Origin: Vreelandella sp031769195
GTDB lineage: Bacteria > Pseudomonadota > Gammaproteobacteria > Pseudomonadales > Halomonadaceae
Reading direction: 5' to 3'
DNA: 64,000 nt
NCBI RefSeq assembly: GCF_031769195.1
Contig: NZ_JAVHNP010000006.1
Span: 235,109 to 299,108 of the forward strand
The position numbers and the translations under genes are program-made. The notes under the pieces are model-generated. The model saw only the letters and a list, made by a program, of their open reading frames with translations, was not told the DNA's origin and ran no database searches. Of this stretch, positions 23,897 to 32,795 are shown one piece after another. Positions within the stretch are counted from its first letter, which is position 1. Each line of letters starts with the position of its first letter.

Positions 23897-26061
23897 TCCT
23901 CTACAGAGGCCATTTGCCGCTTGTTAGTACTCGGCGTAGGCGATGTGGCACTGCTGGTATATGACGCACTTGCTGGCGGCGTATTCGCGCTAGGCAACGC
24001 CACATGGCGTGTGGCTTTGGACGCCGTTAGCGGCCCTTGGCTAGTCAGCCGGAACGCTTCTACTGACAGCGCCAGCAGGCTTGCTTGCTGCTCAAGCGCC
24101 ATGGCCGCTTGCGCGGTTTCTTGAACGCGCAGAGCGTTTTGCTGTGTGGCTTGATCCATCTCGGCAACGGCTTGGTTCACCTCTGCAATACCGCTACTTT
24201 GCTCCTCAGAGGCCGATGAAATATCGTGCATAATGTGCGTGACGCTGCGGGCGGCTTCGGCAACTTCACTGATTGCCGCTTCGGCTTTTTCTACCAGTCC
24301 AGCACCGGCGCTGACTTCTTGACTGGATTGATCAATCAGCGAGCGAATTTCCTGAGAAGCCCCTGCGCTGCGTCCCGCAAGCTTGCGAACCTCTTCAGCG
24401 ACAACGGCAAAGCCACGCCCATGCTCTCCCGCGCGAGCTGCTTCCACAGAGGCATTCAGCGCCAAAATATTGGTCTGAAAGGCAATGGAGTCAATGACAT
24501 TGATAATATCCGTCATTTTCTGTGAGCTTTGCGTAATCCGTTGCATATTTTCAACCAGCTGCGTCATCAAGTCGCCGGTTTGTGTAACCCTTGTTGCATT
24601 ATTATCGGCCAGGCGACGCGCTTCTTGAGCGTTATCACTGTTTTGCCGCACAGTAGTGGTCATTTCCTCCATGCTGGAGGCTGTTTGTTGCAGCGATGCT
24701 GCCTGTTGCTCGGTACGTGAAGATAGCGCTTCATTTCCGCTGGCAATATCTTTAGCCGCCGGGGTCACTACCCCAATCCCGTGCTTCACATCACTGATAA
24801 TACTGCTCAAGCTTTTGCGCATAGTGTCCAGTGAATCCATCAACTGGCCAATTTCATCGCGCCGCTTGGCCGGCACTCGGGCGGCTAAGTTGCCACCCGC
24901 AATTTGCAGGGTAAAGCGCGAGGCGTGCTTAAGGGGATGAATAATAGAGCGCAGCGTTAACACACTGATCAGTATCAACAGCAGCAACCCAATCCCGAGC
25001 ATAACGGCCTGCGCAGACAACATGGTGGTTTGGCCCTGCTCGGCCTCTGCCGCCATGGTTTCAGCGACCTCCTGCTTTTGGGCAATCAGTTGATTCACCA
25101 TGGCCGACAGCGCACGGCCATCTTCATTCATCACATTGATCACCCCATCCAACCCCGTAAAGGCTTGGTAGGTCTCCTCGGCTTGTAGCACGCTGGCTGC
25201 TTGGTTCATGCCATTTGCTAAAAAGGCTTGCAACTGCTCATCAAATGACGCCGCGAGCGGTGTCGCGTTGACGTCTCGGCTATAAAACGCTTCCCATACG
25301 TCAGCGATGACAGCAGCGCTCTCTGCGACGGCTTCACCCATTTCAAAACGCTGGCTGATCAACGCCATACGCTCGGGTTCAATCATCGATTGACGAGTTT
25401 GTGCAATGGTTTGGTCAATCTGCTGGAGACGAATCACGTCTCTCAGCCCATCGTTATTCAACGCGTCTAAGCGGTCACCGGCGATATTAAGGCCATACAA
25501 TCCAAGCCCCCCACTGGCCACCAGTAGGGCCCCCGCGACGACAACCATACCAATCAACTTGGCGCGAATTGTGTCGAGTCGAATCCGCTTGACACGCTGC
25601 AGCACGCCTTTCTGACGCACTCGCCCCTTATCCAGGTAGAGTCGTTTATTGCGCCCTTCACGCATCTCGACGTAGCGCTGTTCCGCTTGGGCAATCGCCT
25701 CACGGGACGCCTGTACCCTCACCGAGGTGTAGCCAATGACTTGATCACTCTCGACGATGGGCGTCACACTGGCATCGACCCAATAGTGGTCGCCGTTTTT
25801 ACAGCGGTTTTTTACTAACCCCCGCCAAGTGTCGCCGGACTGGACAGTTGTCCAGAGATTTTCAAAGGCAGGCGGCGGCATATCTGGATGGCGAATCAAG
25901 TTATGTGGAGCACCGATTAGCTCTTCATACTGATAGCCACTAATCTCAATAAACGCTGGATTTGCGTAGGTAATTCGCCCTTTTAAATCAGTGCGAGAGA
26001 CCAGAAAATCATCTTGTTTTAGCTCAACTTCTCGTTGAGTGACTGGTTGGTTATTACGCAT
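23881..26061 (-). CDS. PAS-domain (Aer-like) methyl-accepting chemotaxis protein
   Basis: 726 residues. A cytoplasmic N-terminal PAS domain (about 10-125; TDLKGRITYANPAFIEISGY, IRHPDMPPPAFENLWTTV, KNGDHYWVDASVTP) has Aer-type sequence and probably binds FAD for redox sensing. Unlike Aer it also has a sizeable loop (about 205-355) between two membrane segments (GMVVVAGALLVASGGLGLYG; VMLGIGLLLLILISVLTL), so it may sense in two compartments. HAMP and signalling hairpin follow (IDSIAFQTNILALNAS). It ends SVEEWEEF, the putative tether. Its stop overlaps the cheR start. Confidence 0.93.
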   Translation of the reverse strand: MRNNQPVTQREVELKQDDFLVSRTDLKGRITYANPAFIEISGYQYEELIGAPHNLIRHPDMPPPAFENLWTTVQSGDTWRGLVKNRCKNGDHYWVDASVTPIVESDQVIGYTSVRVQASREAIAQAEQRYVEMREGRNKRLYLDKGRVRQKGVLQRVKRIRLDTIRAKLIGMVVVAGALLVASGGLGLYGLNIAGDRLDALNNDGLRDVIRLQQIDQTIAQTRQSMIEPERMALISQRFEMGEAVAESAAVIADVWEAFYSRDVNATPLAASFDEQLQAFLANGMNQAASVLQAEETYQAFTGLDGVINVMNEDGRALSAMVNQLIAQKQEVAETMAAEAEQGQTTMLSAQAVMLGIGLLLLILISVLTLRSIIHPLKHASRFTLQIAGGNLAARVPAKRRDEIGQLMDSLDTMRKSLSSIISDVKHGIGVVTPAAKDIASGNEALSSRTEQQAASLQQTASSMEEMTTTVRQNSDNAQEARRLADNNATRVTQTGDLMTQLVENMQRITQSSQKMTDIINVIDSIAFQTNILALNASVEAARAGEHGRGFAVVAEEVRKLAGRSAGASQEIRSLIDQSSQEVSAGAGLVEKAEAAISEVAEAARSVTHIMHDISSASEEQSSGIAEVNQAVAEMDQATQQNALRVQETAQAAMALEQQASLLALSVEAFRLTSQGPLTASKATRHVALPSANTPPASASYTSSATSPTPSTNKRQMASVEEWEEF

Positions 26062-26130
26062 CGTACTGCCTTATTGTTGATGTTTTGGCGCGTTAACAGA
26101 TCGTCCTGGGTGCGGCAATTGCCGCAAAAC

Positions 26131-27429
26131 TTAAAAAGCTTCCCACTCTTCAGTGGTCGCGCGGGGGCTTGCGCTGGGTGCACGCGCTGGCGCTTGTGTC
26201 AGTGTAAGGGGTGCTGCCGAACGTGATGGTTGCAACGCTGGGCGACCTCCGGCCACCTGGAATCGTTCAACCGCTTCGCGCAGGCGGGCAGCCTCGCTTT
26301 CTAATTCATTCGCGCTACGGGCGGCTTGCTGCACCAGCGCAGCATTTTGCTGCACCACTTGGTCCATTTGTGCAACGGCTTGATTCACCTGACTAATGCC
26401 ATTGCTTTGCTCTTCGGACGCAGAGGCAATCTCATCCATAATATCGCTGACACGTTGAACCGCGGCGACAAGGTCTTGCATGGTTTGACCGGCCTGATTA
26501 ACACGCTGTGTCCCGGCATCGACTTTGCCTAGAGATGCGTCGATGAGCGTACGAATCTCTTTGGCCGCATTGGCACTGCGACTTGCCAGGCTGCGTACCT
26601 CTTGGGCGACCACGGCAAACCCTTTGCCGTGCTCGCCAGCGCGCGCTGCCTCGACCGAGGCATTCAGCGCTAAGATATTTGTTTGGAAGGCGATGTTATC
26701 TATTAAAGTAATAATATCAGCGACCTGATGAGAGCTTGCGCTGATATCTTGCATGGTGCCCACGATATCGCTCACTTCCTCTCCGCTGCGCCGCGCCGTC
26801 CGTGTGGCCTCTCCCGCGAGTTGGCTCGCCTGACGGGCATTATCTGCGTTATGGCTCACAGTGGAAGCAAGCTGCTCCATGCTGGAGGCGGTTTCTTCTA
26901 GCGATGACGCCTGCTGCTCGGTTCGTGATGAGAGGTCGTTATTTCCGCTGGCAATGTGCTGGGAGCGCTCGAAAATGGTGGTACCACTGCGCCTGACTAC
27001 CCCCACCGTTTCCGACAAAGAGCCCTGCATATGAGCCATCGCGCTGTAGAGTTTGCCAATCTCATTGTTGCCTGGTGAGGTGATCTGCTGATTCAGGTCG
27101 CCTTGTGCCATGCGCTCGAAATACCCCACCAGCCGATCTAATGGCCGCAGCACATTAGTACCCACGCCCCATACAACCACCACGACGGTCAGTACCGTCA
27201 TGCCCACAATGCCTAGTAATATCCAGCGGATTTGTGTGGCAAAGGAGGTAAACGCCTGTTGCTGTTCTTGCGGGACGCTGGCGCTCTGAACAATGGTTGC
27301 TCCGTGGTGCAGCGCATAAAGACCAATACCGCAGGCGATGAGCACTAGCACAAAGAAAGTGGCCAATACCAACCCCCAGCTCAGCCGGACGGTCATGTTG
27401 CTCATCAGTTGTCGTACGAGCGGTGTCAT
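26131..27429 (-). CDS. Methyl-accepting chemotaxis protein with minimal periplasmic loop
   Basis: 432 residues from the ATG at 27429 (GGAG 8 bases upstream). Two membrane helices (WGLVLATFFVLVLIACGIGLYAL and ILLGIVGMTVLTVVVVVWGVG) are separated by only about 30 residues, so there is essentially no periplasmic ligand-binding domain. HAMP (RPLDRLVGYFERMAQGDL) and an intact signalling tip (IDNIAFQTNILALNAS) follow. It ends TTEEWEAF. It could respond to membrane state, cytoplasmic cues or other receptors in the array. It is the first receptor gene after cheW. Confidence 0.92.
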   Translation of the reverse strand: MTPLVRQLMSNMTVRLSWGLVLATFFVLVLIACGIGLYALHHGATIVQSASVPQEQQQAFTSFATQIRWILLGIVGMTVLTVVVVVWGVGTNVLRPLDRLVGYFERMAQGDLNQQITSPGNNEIGKLYSAMAHMQGSLSETVGVVRRSGTTIFERSQHIASGNNDLSSRTEQQASSLEETASSMEQLASTVSHNADNARQASQLAGEATRTARRSGEEVSDIVGTMQDISASSHQVADIITLIDNIAFQTNILALNASVEAARAGEHGKGFAVVAQEVRSLASRSANAAKEIRTLIDASLGKVDAGTQRVNQAGQTMQDLVAAVQRVSDIMDEIASASEEQSNGISQVNQAVAQMDQVVQQNAALVQQAARSANELESEAARLREAVERFQVAGGRPALQPSRSAAPLTLTQAPARAPSASPRATTEEWEAF

Positions 27430-27458
27430 GCGCGTTACTCCAAACACAACCGTACTAA

Positions 27459-27480
27459 CTGGCGCTATCCATGGCGCCAG
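27459..27480. terminator. Hairpin between cheW and the first MCP gene
   Basis: Perfect 7-bp stem CTGGCGC / GCGCCAG with an 8-base loop, in the 107-bp gap after cheW. No T-tract follows on the minus strand (TTAGTACGG), so it may lower rather than end readthrough from cheAW into the receptors. Confidence 0.35.
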
Positions 27481-27536
27481 AGCGGGTTGTTTTTTGGCTT
27501 ACGTCAGGCACGTTCCTTGTGCCTCAAGGCAGGTCG

Positions 27537-28037
27537 TTAGTGGCTACCGGTGCTATCGACTAGCGCCATCTCTTCGCTTGTGAGCAGCTTATCGATATCT
27601 ACTAGCACCAACATCCGATCATCCAGGCTACCGAGGCCACTCAGGAAGTCAGAAGAAAGCGTGACACCAAACTCGGGTGCAGGCTTGATTTGGTCGGGCG
27701 TAAGCGTCATGACATCGGAAACACCATCTACGACAATACCCACAATGCGATCCGCCACATTGACGACGATCACAACTGTTTGACCACCGTACTCCACATT
27801 ATCTAAATGGAACTTGATACGCAGATCCACGATCGGCACGATGACGCCGCGCAGATTGGTGACCCCTTTGATAAAGTCCGGCGCGTTCGCAATACGCGTG
27901 ACGTTTTCGTAACCACGAATCTCTTGAACCTTTAAGATATCAATGGCGTACTCTTCGTCGCCAAGCGAGAACACTAGAAATTCACGGTTTTCCGCTTCTG
28001 CGGCGGCTAGCACCGCCTCATTAGATGCTTGACTCAT
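27537..28037 (-). CDS. cheW: CheW, chemotaxis coupling protein
   Basis: 166 residues, a single SH3-like CheW domain: FLVFSLGDEEYAIDILKVQEI, NAPDFIKGVTNLRGVIVPIVD and VDGVSDVMTLTPDQI are typical. It links CheA to the MCP tips in the cytoplasmic array. The start overlaps the cheA stop by 4 bp (28034-28037), indicating coupled translation at matched levels. Confidence 0.96.
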   Translation of the reverse strand: MSQASNEAVLAAAEAENREFLVFSLGDEEYAIDILKVQEIRGYENVTRIANAPDFIKGVTNLRGVIVPIVDLRIKFHLDNVEYGGQTVVIVVNVADRIVGIVVDGVSDVMTLTPDQIKPAPEFGVTLSSDFLSGLGSLDDRMLVLVDIDKLLTSEEMALVDSTGSH

Positions 28038-30115
28038 GACGGCTCAGCCTCCTTGTAATAAGAGAGATGTGGTTGGTTAGCGACTTTCCCTGCTTCTTTT
28101 TTAGCCCGGCTTAAACGGTGCAAGCCGGTAATATCAAGAATTAACGCAACGCTGCCATCCCCCAAGATGGTAGCGGCCGATACGCCGGGCACTTTGCGAT
28201 AATTGTCTTCGAGGTTCTTGACCACCACCTGCTGCTGGCCAATCAGCTCATCCACCAGCATGGCATAACGCCGCCCTTCGCCCTGCACGATAACGGCAAT
28301 ACTCTTGGTCGGGTCGGTGATGGCGTTCTCAACATCCAGCACTTCGTGAATGGCAATCACTGGTAGATATTCGTCGCGCACTTTGAGTACGACATCGTCT
28401 CCTGCCATGGCGTACATGTCGCCTTTGGCGGGCTGAAGTGACTCCAAGACGGTGGATAGCGGCAAAATAAAGGTTTCACTACCGACTTTGATCGACATGC
28501 CGTCCAGAATGGCCAGCGTTAGCGGCAATACAATGCGAGTATTGGTGCCTTCGCCTTTCTTTGACTGTATCTCGACTCGGCCACCCATTCCCTGAATGTT
28601 TCGCTTGACCACGTCCATGCCTACGCCACGCCCAGACACGTCGGTGACTTCTTTGGCCGTTGAAAAGCCCGGCGCGAAGATGAGCTGATAAACGTCTTCG
28701 TCCGACATCGTATCCGACACGTTGAGGCCATTCTCACGAGCTTTAGCCAACAGTCGATCACGATCCATCCCGGCACCGTCATCGCGTACTTCAATCAGAA
28801 TATTGCCCCCCTGGTGGCGGGCAGAAAGCACCAGCTTTCCGGTACGTGGCTTGCCAAGTGCCTCGCGCTCATCCGGCATTTCAATGCCGTGATCTAAGCT
28901 ATTTCGTACCAGGTGAGTCAGAGGGTCAGTGATCCGTTCCACCAAGCTCTTATCCAGCTCGGTAGATTTACCTTCGGTCACCAACTCAATTTCTTTACCG
29001 AGCTTACCCGCCGTATCACGTACCACTCGCGGGAAGCGACTAAAAACGAACTCCATGGGGATCATGCGGATCGACATAACCGCTTCTTGAAGGTCGCGGG
29101 CATTTCGCTGTAGCAGGCTCATCCCGTTCTGCAGTGAACTGTTGCCAACAGACTGATCATCCAAGTCGCTTACTGTTTGATCCAGCATCGACTGTGTGAT
29201 GATCAACTCGCCCACAAGGTTGATAATTTGATCAACCTTATCGACGGACACACGGATAGAGGAGGACTCAGGGGCTGCCTTCTTAGCAGCCGCTTTTTCA
29301 GTTTTTTTGCTGGCAGACGCTTTAGTGGCCGCAGGCTTCTCAGCCACTGGTGCAGTTGGCTTCTCTTCCACCTGGGGAGCAGGCTCGCGGGCCGCTTCGA
29401 CCACAGGCTCTGCTGCCTGAGCAGGTGCCTCGGCCGCCACCGTGGATATCTCAATTTGGTCCGGCTCAATAATGAAGCACATGACGGCTTCAATATCGTC
29501 GGCACTCACGCCCCCTTTGAGCGTAACTTCATAGCGTTTTTCATCGCCAGACTGGGACTGAATATCGCCCAATTGCTCTAGCTCTTCTACCAGCAGCCCT
29601 CGATCTTTGTCGCCAACATTGAGAAGCGCTACCTTGAGGTAGTGATCGCTGCCGCCAGCGGGGGCTTTCACCTCACTCTCTGGCTCTTCTTTCTTAGCTG
29701 GCGCCGCCGGGGCATCAAGCGTTTTGCCAATTTCTTCGAGCGCAATTTGTTGCAACGTTTGGCAGATCCGCTCATACGCTTCCTGATTGGGCTCTTCCTC
29801 GTTGCGATAGGCATCGAGCTGCTCGTGCATGATGTCTTTGGCCTCTAAAAAGGTATCCACGTGCTCTGCACGCAGGGTTAACTCCCCTTTGCGAGCGTGA
29901 TCTAGCAGGTTCTCGAAAATATGCGTGGTTTTCTGCAGCACGCTAAAACCGAAGGTGCCTGCGCCACCTTTAATAGAGTGAGCTGCGCGGAAGATAGCGT
30001 TCAGCTGCTCACTATCCGGATCATCGACATCCAGTTCCAATAAGTGCTGCTCCATGTCGGCGAGCAGCTCTTCAGCCTCTTCAAAAAAGGTGTCAAAAAA
30101 ATCCGCTATATCCAT
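28034..30115 (-). CDS. cheA: CheA, chemotaxis histidine kinase
   Basis: 693 residues from the ATG at 30115 (GGAG six bases upstream; an in-frame GTG four codons earlier overlaps that site). P1 carries the phospho-accepting His46 (IFRAAHSIKGGAGTFGF). A CheY/CheB-binding P2-like segment lies near 155-230, then an Ala/Lys/Pro-rich linker, P3 dimerisation (VDQIINLVGELIITQSML), P4 ATP-binding (LVRNSLDHGIEMP; DDGAGMD; GRGVGMDVVKRNI) and P5 CheW-like. It phosphorylates CheY and CheB in response to receptors. All catalytic boxes are intact. Confidence 0.97.
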   Translation of the reverse strand: MDIADFFDTFFEEAEELLADMEQHLLELDVDDPDSEQLNAIFRAAHSIKGGAGTFGFSVLQKTTHIFENLLDHARKGELTLRAEHVDTFLEAKDIMHEQLDAYRNEEEPNQEAYERICQTLQQIALEEIGKTLDAPAAPAKKEEPESEVKAPAGGSDHYLKVALLNVGDKDRGLLVEELEQLGDIQSQSGDEKRYEVTLKGGVSADDIEAVMCFIIEPDQIEISTVAAEAPAQAAEPVVEAAREPAPQVEEKPTAPVAEKPAATKASASKKTEKAAAKKAAPESSSIRVSVDKVDQIINLVGELIITQSMLDQTVSDLDDQSVGNSSLQNGMSLLQRNARDLQEAVMSIRMIPMEFVFSRFPRVVRDTAGKLGKEIELVTEGKSTELDKSLVERITDPLTHLVRNSLDHGIEMPDEREALGKPRTGKLVLSARHQGGNILIEVRDDGAGMDRDRLLAKARENGLNVSDTMSDEDVYQLIFAPGFSTAKEVTDVSGRGVGMDVVKRNIQGMGGRVEIQSKKGEGTNTRIVLPLTLAILDGMSIKVGSETFILPLSTVLESLQPAKGDMYAMAGDDVVLKVRDEYLPVIAIHEVLDVENAITDPTKSIAVIVQGEGRRYAMLVDELIGQQQVVVKNLEDNYRKVPGVSAATILGDGSVALILDITGLHRLSRAKKEAGKVANQPHLSYYKEAEPS

Positions 30116-30159
30116 GCACCGCTCCACGTGAACGTCATATTTTTTGTGACAAGCCGCGT

Positions 30160-31182
30160 TTACAGATTGTCGTTGGCTTGTGGCGTGTTTTGTGGCGCTT
30201 GTTCAGGCACCGTCTGATCAGGTTGTGCGCCATCAGGGGCTATGTCATTAGGAGCCATGTTGTTAGCGGCTTCGGCGTCCGGCTGAACCTCATCGGGGAG
30301 CAGGGCATCTGGCACGCCATCCTCCATCACAGTGTTATCTGCCGAGAGAATACCGGGATTACGAATGGCTTCCGCAATCTCAGGTAGCAGCACCACTAAC
30401 TCAATCCGACGATTAATGGGGTCCGTGGGCGCAGTGTCGGATAACAACACCCGATCCGCAAAGCCCGATACACGCAACAGTTGATCTGGATCAAGCCCAC
30501 CGGCCACCAGCTCGCGACGTGAGGCGTTGGCCCGATCGTTAGACAGCTCCCAGTTGCTGTAACCACGATAGCCACCCGCATAAGGAACGCTATCGGTGTG
30601 CCCGCTAATACTTAAATCATTCGGCAAATCATTTAGCAGCGGTGCCATAGTGCGCAGCAAACTACGCATGTAGGGAGCTACTTGGTCACTGCCCAGTTCG
30701 AACATGGGGCGTTGCTCGGTATCCAGAAGCTGAATCCGTAGCCCTTCCCGCGTCAAATCAAAGCGCATTTGGTTACGCAGTTCGCGCAACTCAGGGTCAC
30801 GCTCAATGGCACGCTCGATACGCTCCTGTAGATCATCGAAGAAACGTCGCTCCTGGGCACTTGGCCGGGTGTGCTGTAGCACGTCAATACGCGCTCGCTC
30901 GCCATCGCTATGGGTAGGGTCCGGGCCACCACCTGGGATCACTCGAGTGCTGCCCGAGCGGTCACCTCCGGTAATCGCAGTGACTAGCGGTGTACTGAAG
31001 TACTCTGCCACGCCTCTTCGGGTCTCATCACTGGAGACACTCAAAATCCACATGACCAGAAACAGCGCCATCAAGGCCGTCATAAAGTCCGCTAGGGCAA
31101 TTTTCCAGGCGCCGCCATGGTGTGCATGGACTACTTTTTTACGCCTGATAACAATCGGGCGCTTATCCCCCCCCTTACTCAT
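30160..31182 (-). CDS. motB: MotB, flagellar stator subunit (first stator)
   Basis: 340 residues. The membrane helix holds the proton-conducting Asp32 (KIALADFMTALMALFLVMW), exactly the E. coli position. A plug/linker and OmpA-like peptidoglycan-binding domain (ISGHTDSVPY; NWELSNDRANASRREL) follow. The last 75 residues are acidic and Pro/Asn/Ala-rich with repeated PD/AP motifs, a low-complexity periplasmic tail of unknown role. The start overlaps the motA stop by 4 bp. Confidence 0.96.
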   Translation of the reverse strand: MSKGGDKRPIVIRRKKVVHAHHGGAWKIALADFMTALMALFLVMWILSVSSDETRRGVAEYFSTPLVTAITGGDRSGSTRVIPGGGPDPTHSDGERARIDVLQHTRPSAQERRFFDDLQERIERAIERDPELRELRNQMRFDLTREGLRIQLLDTEQRPMFELGSDQVAPYMRSLLRTMAPLLNDLPNDLSISGHTDSVPYAGGYRGYSNWELSNDRANASRRELVAGGLDPDQLLRVSGFADRVLLSDTAPTDPINRRIELVVLLPEIAEAIRNPGILSADNTVMEDGVPDALLPDEVQPDAEAANNMAPNDIAPDGAQPDQTVPEQAPQNTPQANDNL

Positions 31183-32048
31183 GCATTACCGCCCTTTTTG
31201 GCGTCGCGAACGTACTCCTCAAGCTCTACAAAGGTCGGCCGCTCTGCGGTATGCAAGGCTTTACGACCAAACTCGACGGCAAGCTGTGGGGCATAACCGT
31301 GCAAACTAGCGAGCAGTGTCACCCGGATACACTGAAGCATTTTCTCTGCTTCTTTTGCCTGTCGGTCGGCATAGCTGGCAATAGGGCTAATGAAGCCGTA
31401 GCCCATCAAAATGCCGAGGAAGGTGCCCACCAACGCATGAGCAATCATCTCGCCCATCTGCTCAGGACTCGCATCGGCATAGGTGAGTGCTTTAATTACC
31501 CCCATCACCGCTGCCACAATACCGAAGGCTGGCATTGCATCGCCCACCTTGGAGATAGCATCAATAGGCACATGGGCTTCTTGCTCAAACACCTCGATTT
31601 CATGGAGCATTAGCTCGTCGATTTCCATAGGCTCCATGCCGCCGCTGACCATCAGGCGTAGGTAGTCCGTCAAGAAATTCATAATATGCGGATCAGCCAG
31701 CACCGAAGGGTGCTCTTGAAAGAGCGGGCTTTCTTGGGGGTTATCGATATCGCGTTCAATGCCCAGCATTCCCTCGCGACGCACCTTTGAGAGAATTTTG
31801 TACTGCAGTGCCATAAGCTCCATATAGAGCGCTTTGTTATATTTTTTGGTCCGCTTGAGGCGAGGCAAAATTTTAAACGTAGCTTTAATGGCCTTGCTAT
31901 TATTGGCAGCAATAAACGCACCCACACCCGCACCACCAATGATCAACAGCTCTAGTGGTTGGTAGAGAGGACCTAAGCTGCCCCCTGCCAGTACATAGCC
32001 GCCAAATACGCACAAGAGTACGACCACATAACCTAAAAGAATCAGCAC
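31179..32048 (-). CDS. motA: MotA, flagellar stator subunit (first stator)
   Basis: 289 residues beginning at a GTG (32048) as VLILLGYVVVLLCVFGGYVLAGGSL, which aligns with the E. coli MotA N-terminus (MLILLGYLVVLGTVFGGY). AAGGA lies 8 bases upstream. A longer reading frame open to 32150 would add 34 residues unlike any MotA. Four membrane helices are visible, including the one with the conserved proline (VGDAMPAFGIVAAVMGVIKAL). It forms the proton channel with MotB and pushes on FliG. It follows flhC, as in enterobacteria. Confidence 0.95.
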   Translation of the reverse strand: MLILLGYVVVLLCVFGGYVLAGGSLGPLYQPLELLIIGGAGVGAFIAANNSKAIKATFKILPRLKRTKKYNKALYMELMALQYKILSKVRREGMLGIERDIDNPQESPLFQEHPSVLADPHIMNFLTDYLRLMVSGGMEPMEIDELMLHEIEVFEQEAHVPIDAISKVGDAMPAFGIVAAVMGVIKALTYADASPEQMGEMIAHALVGTFLGILMGYGFISPIASYADRQAKEAEKMLQCIRVTLLASLHGYAPQLAVEFGRKALHTAERPTFVELEEYVRDAKKGGNA

Positions 32049-32076
32049 AAGCAGAGTCCTTGCGATATCAGTTTTT

Positions 32077-32104
32077 TTATCAACAGAGCAGAGCCTCTGG
32101 TTTA
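32077..32104 (-). promoter_or_regulatory. Degenerate sigma28-like site before motA
   Basis: On the minus strand TAAACCAG, 12 bases, GTTGATAA: the -35 keeps TAAA and the -10 keeps GATAA of the FliA consensus. Spacing is one base longer than at the four better sites. It would start transcription about 20 bases before the GTG at 32048. Weak on its own. Confidence 0.28.
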
Positions 32105-32270
32105 TCCACGCAGGCACCGCTCTATCCCAAGTGCTACTTAACCACATCATACTCAGTTGAAGACGATGCTTAATGCGAAAGTACCACTGCCTTTTACCGC
32201 TATCTATCCATTAAAGAAGCAGTTTATTAATTCTTCGCCTAACCGCTAGAGGCGTGACAATTTTCTACGT

Positions 32271-32795
32271 TCAACGCGCGGCCTTACGCGTTTTCCCCGC
32301 ACGTGAGGGAGGTTGGCAGATACCGCACACGTAATCATGCGTAGGACTATGGGCATGAGCCACAAAGTGGCCTTCACAGCGTGTGCAGGTGGTGAGCTGT
32401 AACAGATCGCTCTCAAAAAAACGTACGAGCGTCCAGGCACGCGTTAATCCCAGCACTGGCTCCACGCGCTCCAGGGAGATTTGCTCTTCATACAAGCGAT
32501 ACGCTTTCACAAACGCATCAATCCTTTCGCAGCCCGCCCCTTTCAGTAAACCTATATAAATATTGTAAAAAAAAGAGGAGTGCACGTTAGGCAGCCACGT
32601 CACAAACCAGTCCGCTGAAAAAGGCAGCATACCTTTGGGCGGCGACATTCCACGCACTTCTTTATAAAGCTTAATCAGGCGCGTACGGCTAAGCTCTGTC
32701 TCCGTTTCCAGCACCTGAAGACGTGCACCTAATTCAATCAGCTCTATCGCCAGCTGTACTTGGTGCATTTCATCAACCAAGCTTTTCTGGCTCAC
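32271..32795 (-). CDS. flhC: FlhC, flagellar master regulator subunit
   Basis: 174 residues. It is FlhC throughout (IELIELGARLQVLETETELSRTRLIKLYKEV; SPPKGMLPFSADWF) and has the four zinc-binding cysteines near the C-terminus (CTRC...CGIC). With FlhD it forms the FlhD4C2 activator of class II flagellar genes. The start overlaps the flhD stop by 4 bp. The final 15 residues are basic. Confidence 0.96.
   Translation of the reverse strand: MSQKSLVDEMHQVQLAIELIELGARLQVLETETELSRTRLIKLYKEVRGMSPPKGMLPFSADWFVTWLPNVHSSFFYNIYIGLLKGAGCERIDAFVKAYRLYEEQISLERVEPVLGLTRAWTLVRFFESDLLQLTTCTRCEGHFVAHAHSPTHDYVCGICQPPSRAGKTRKAAR

Noticed and set aside
26111..26126. 16-bp perfect palindrome TGCGGCAATTGCCGCA between two MCP genes
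   Set aside because: No loop and no T-run on the minus strand; could be a binding site or weak terminator, but nothing supports a specific role.
32049..32150. Longer MotA start adding 34 residues
   Set aside because: The GTG at 32048 has a good AAGGA and gives the exact MotA N-terminus.
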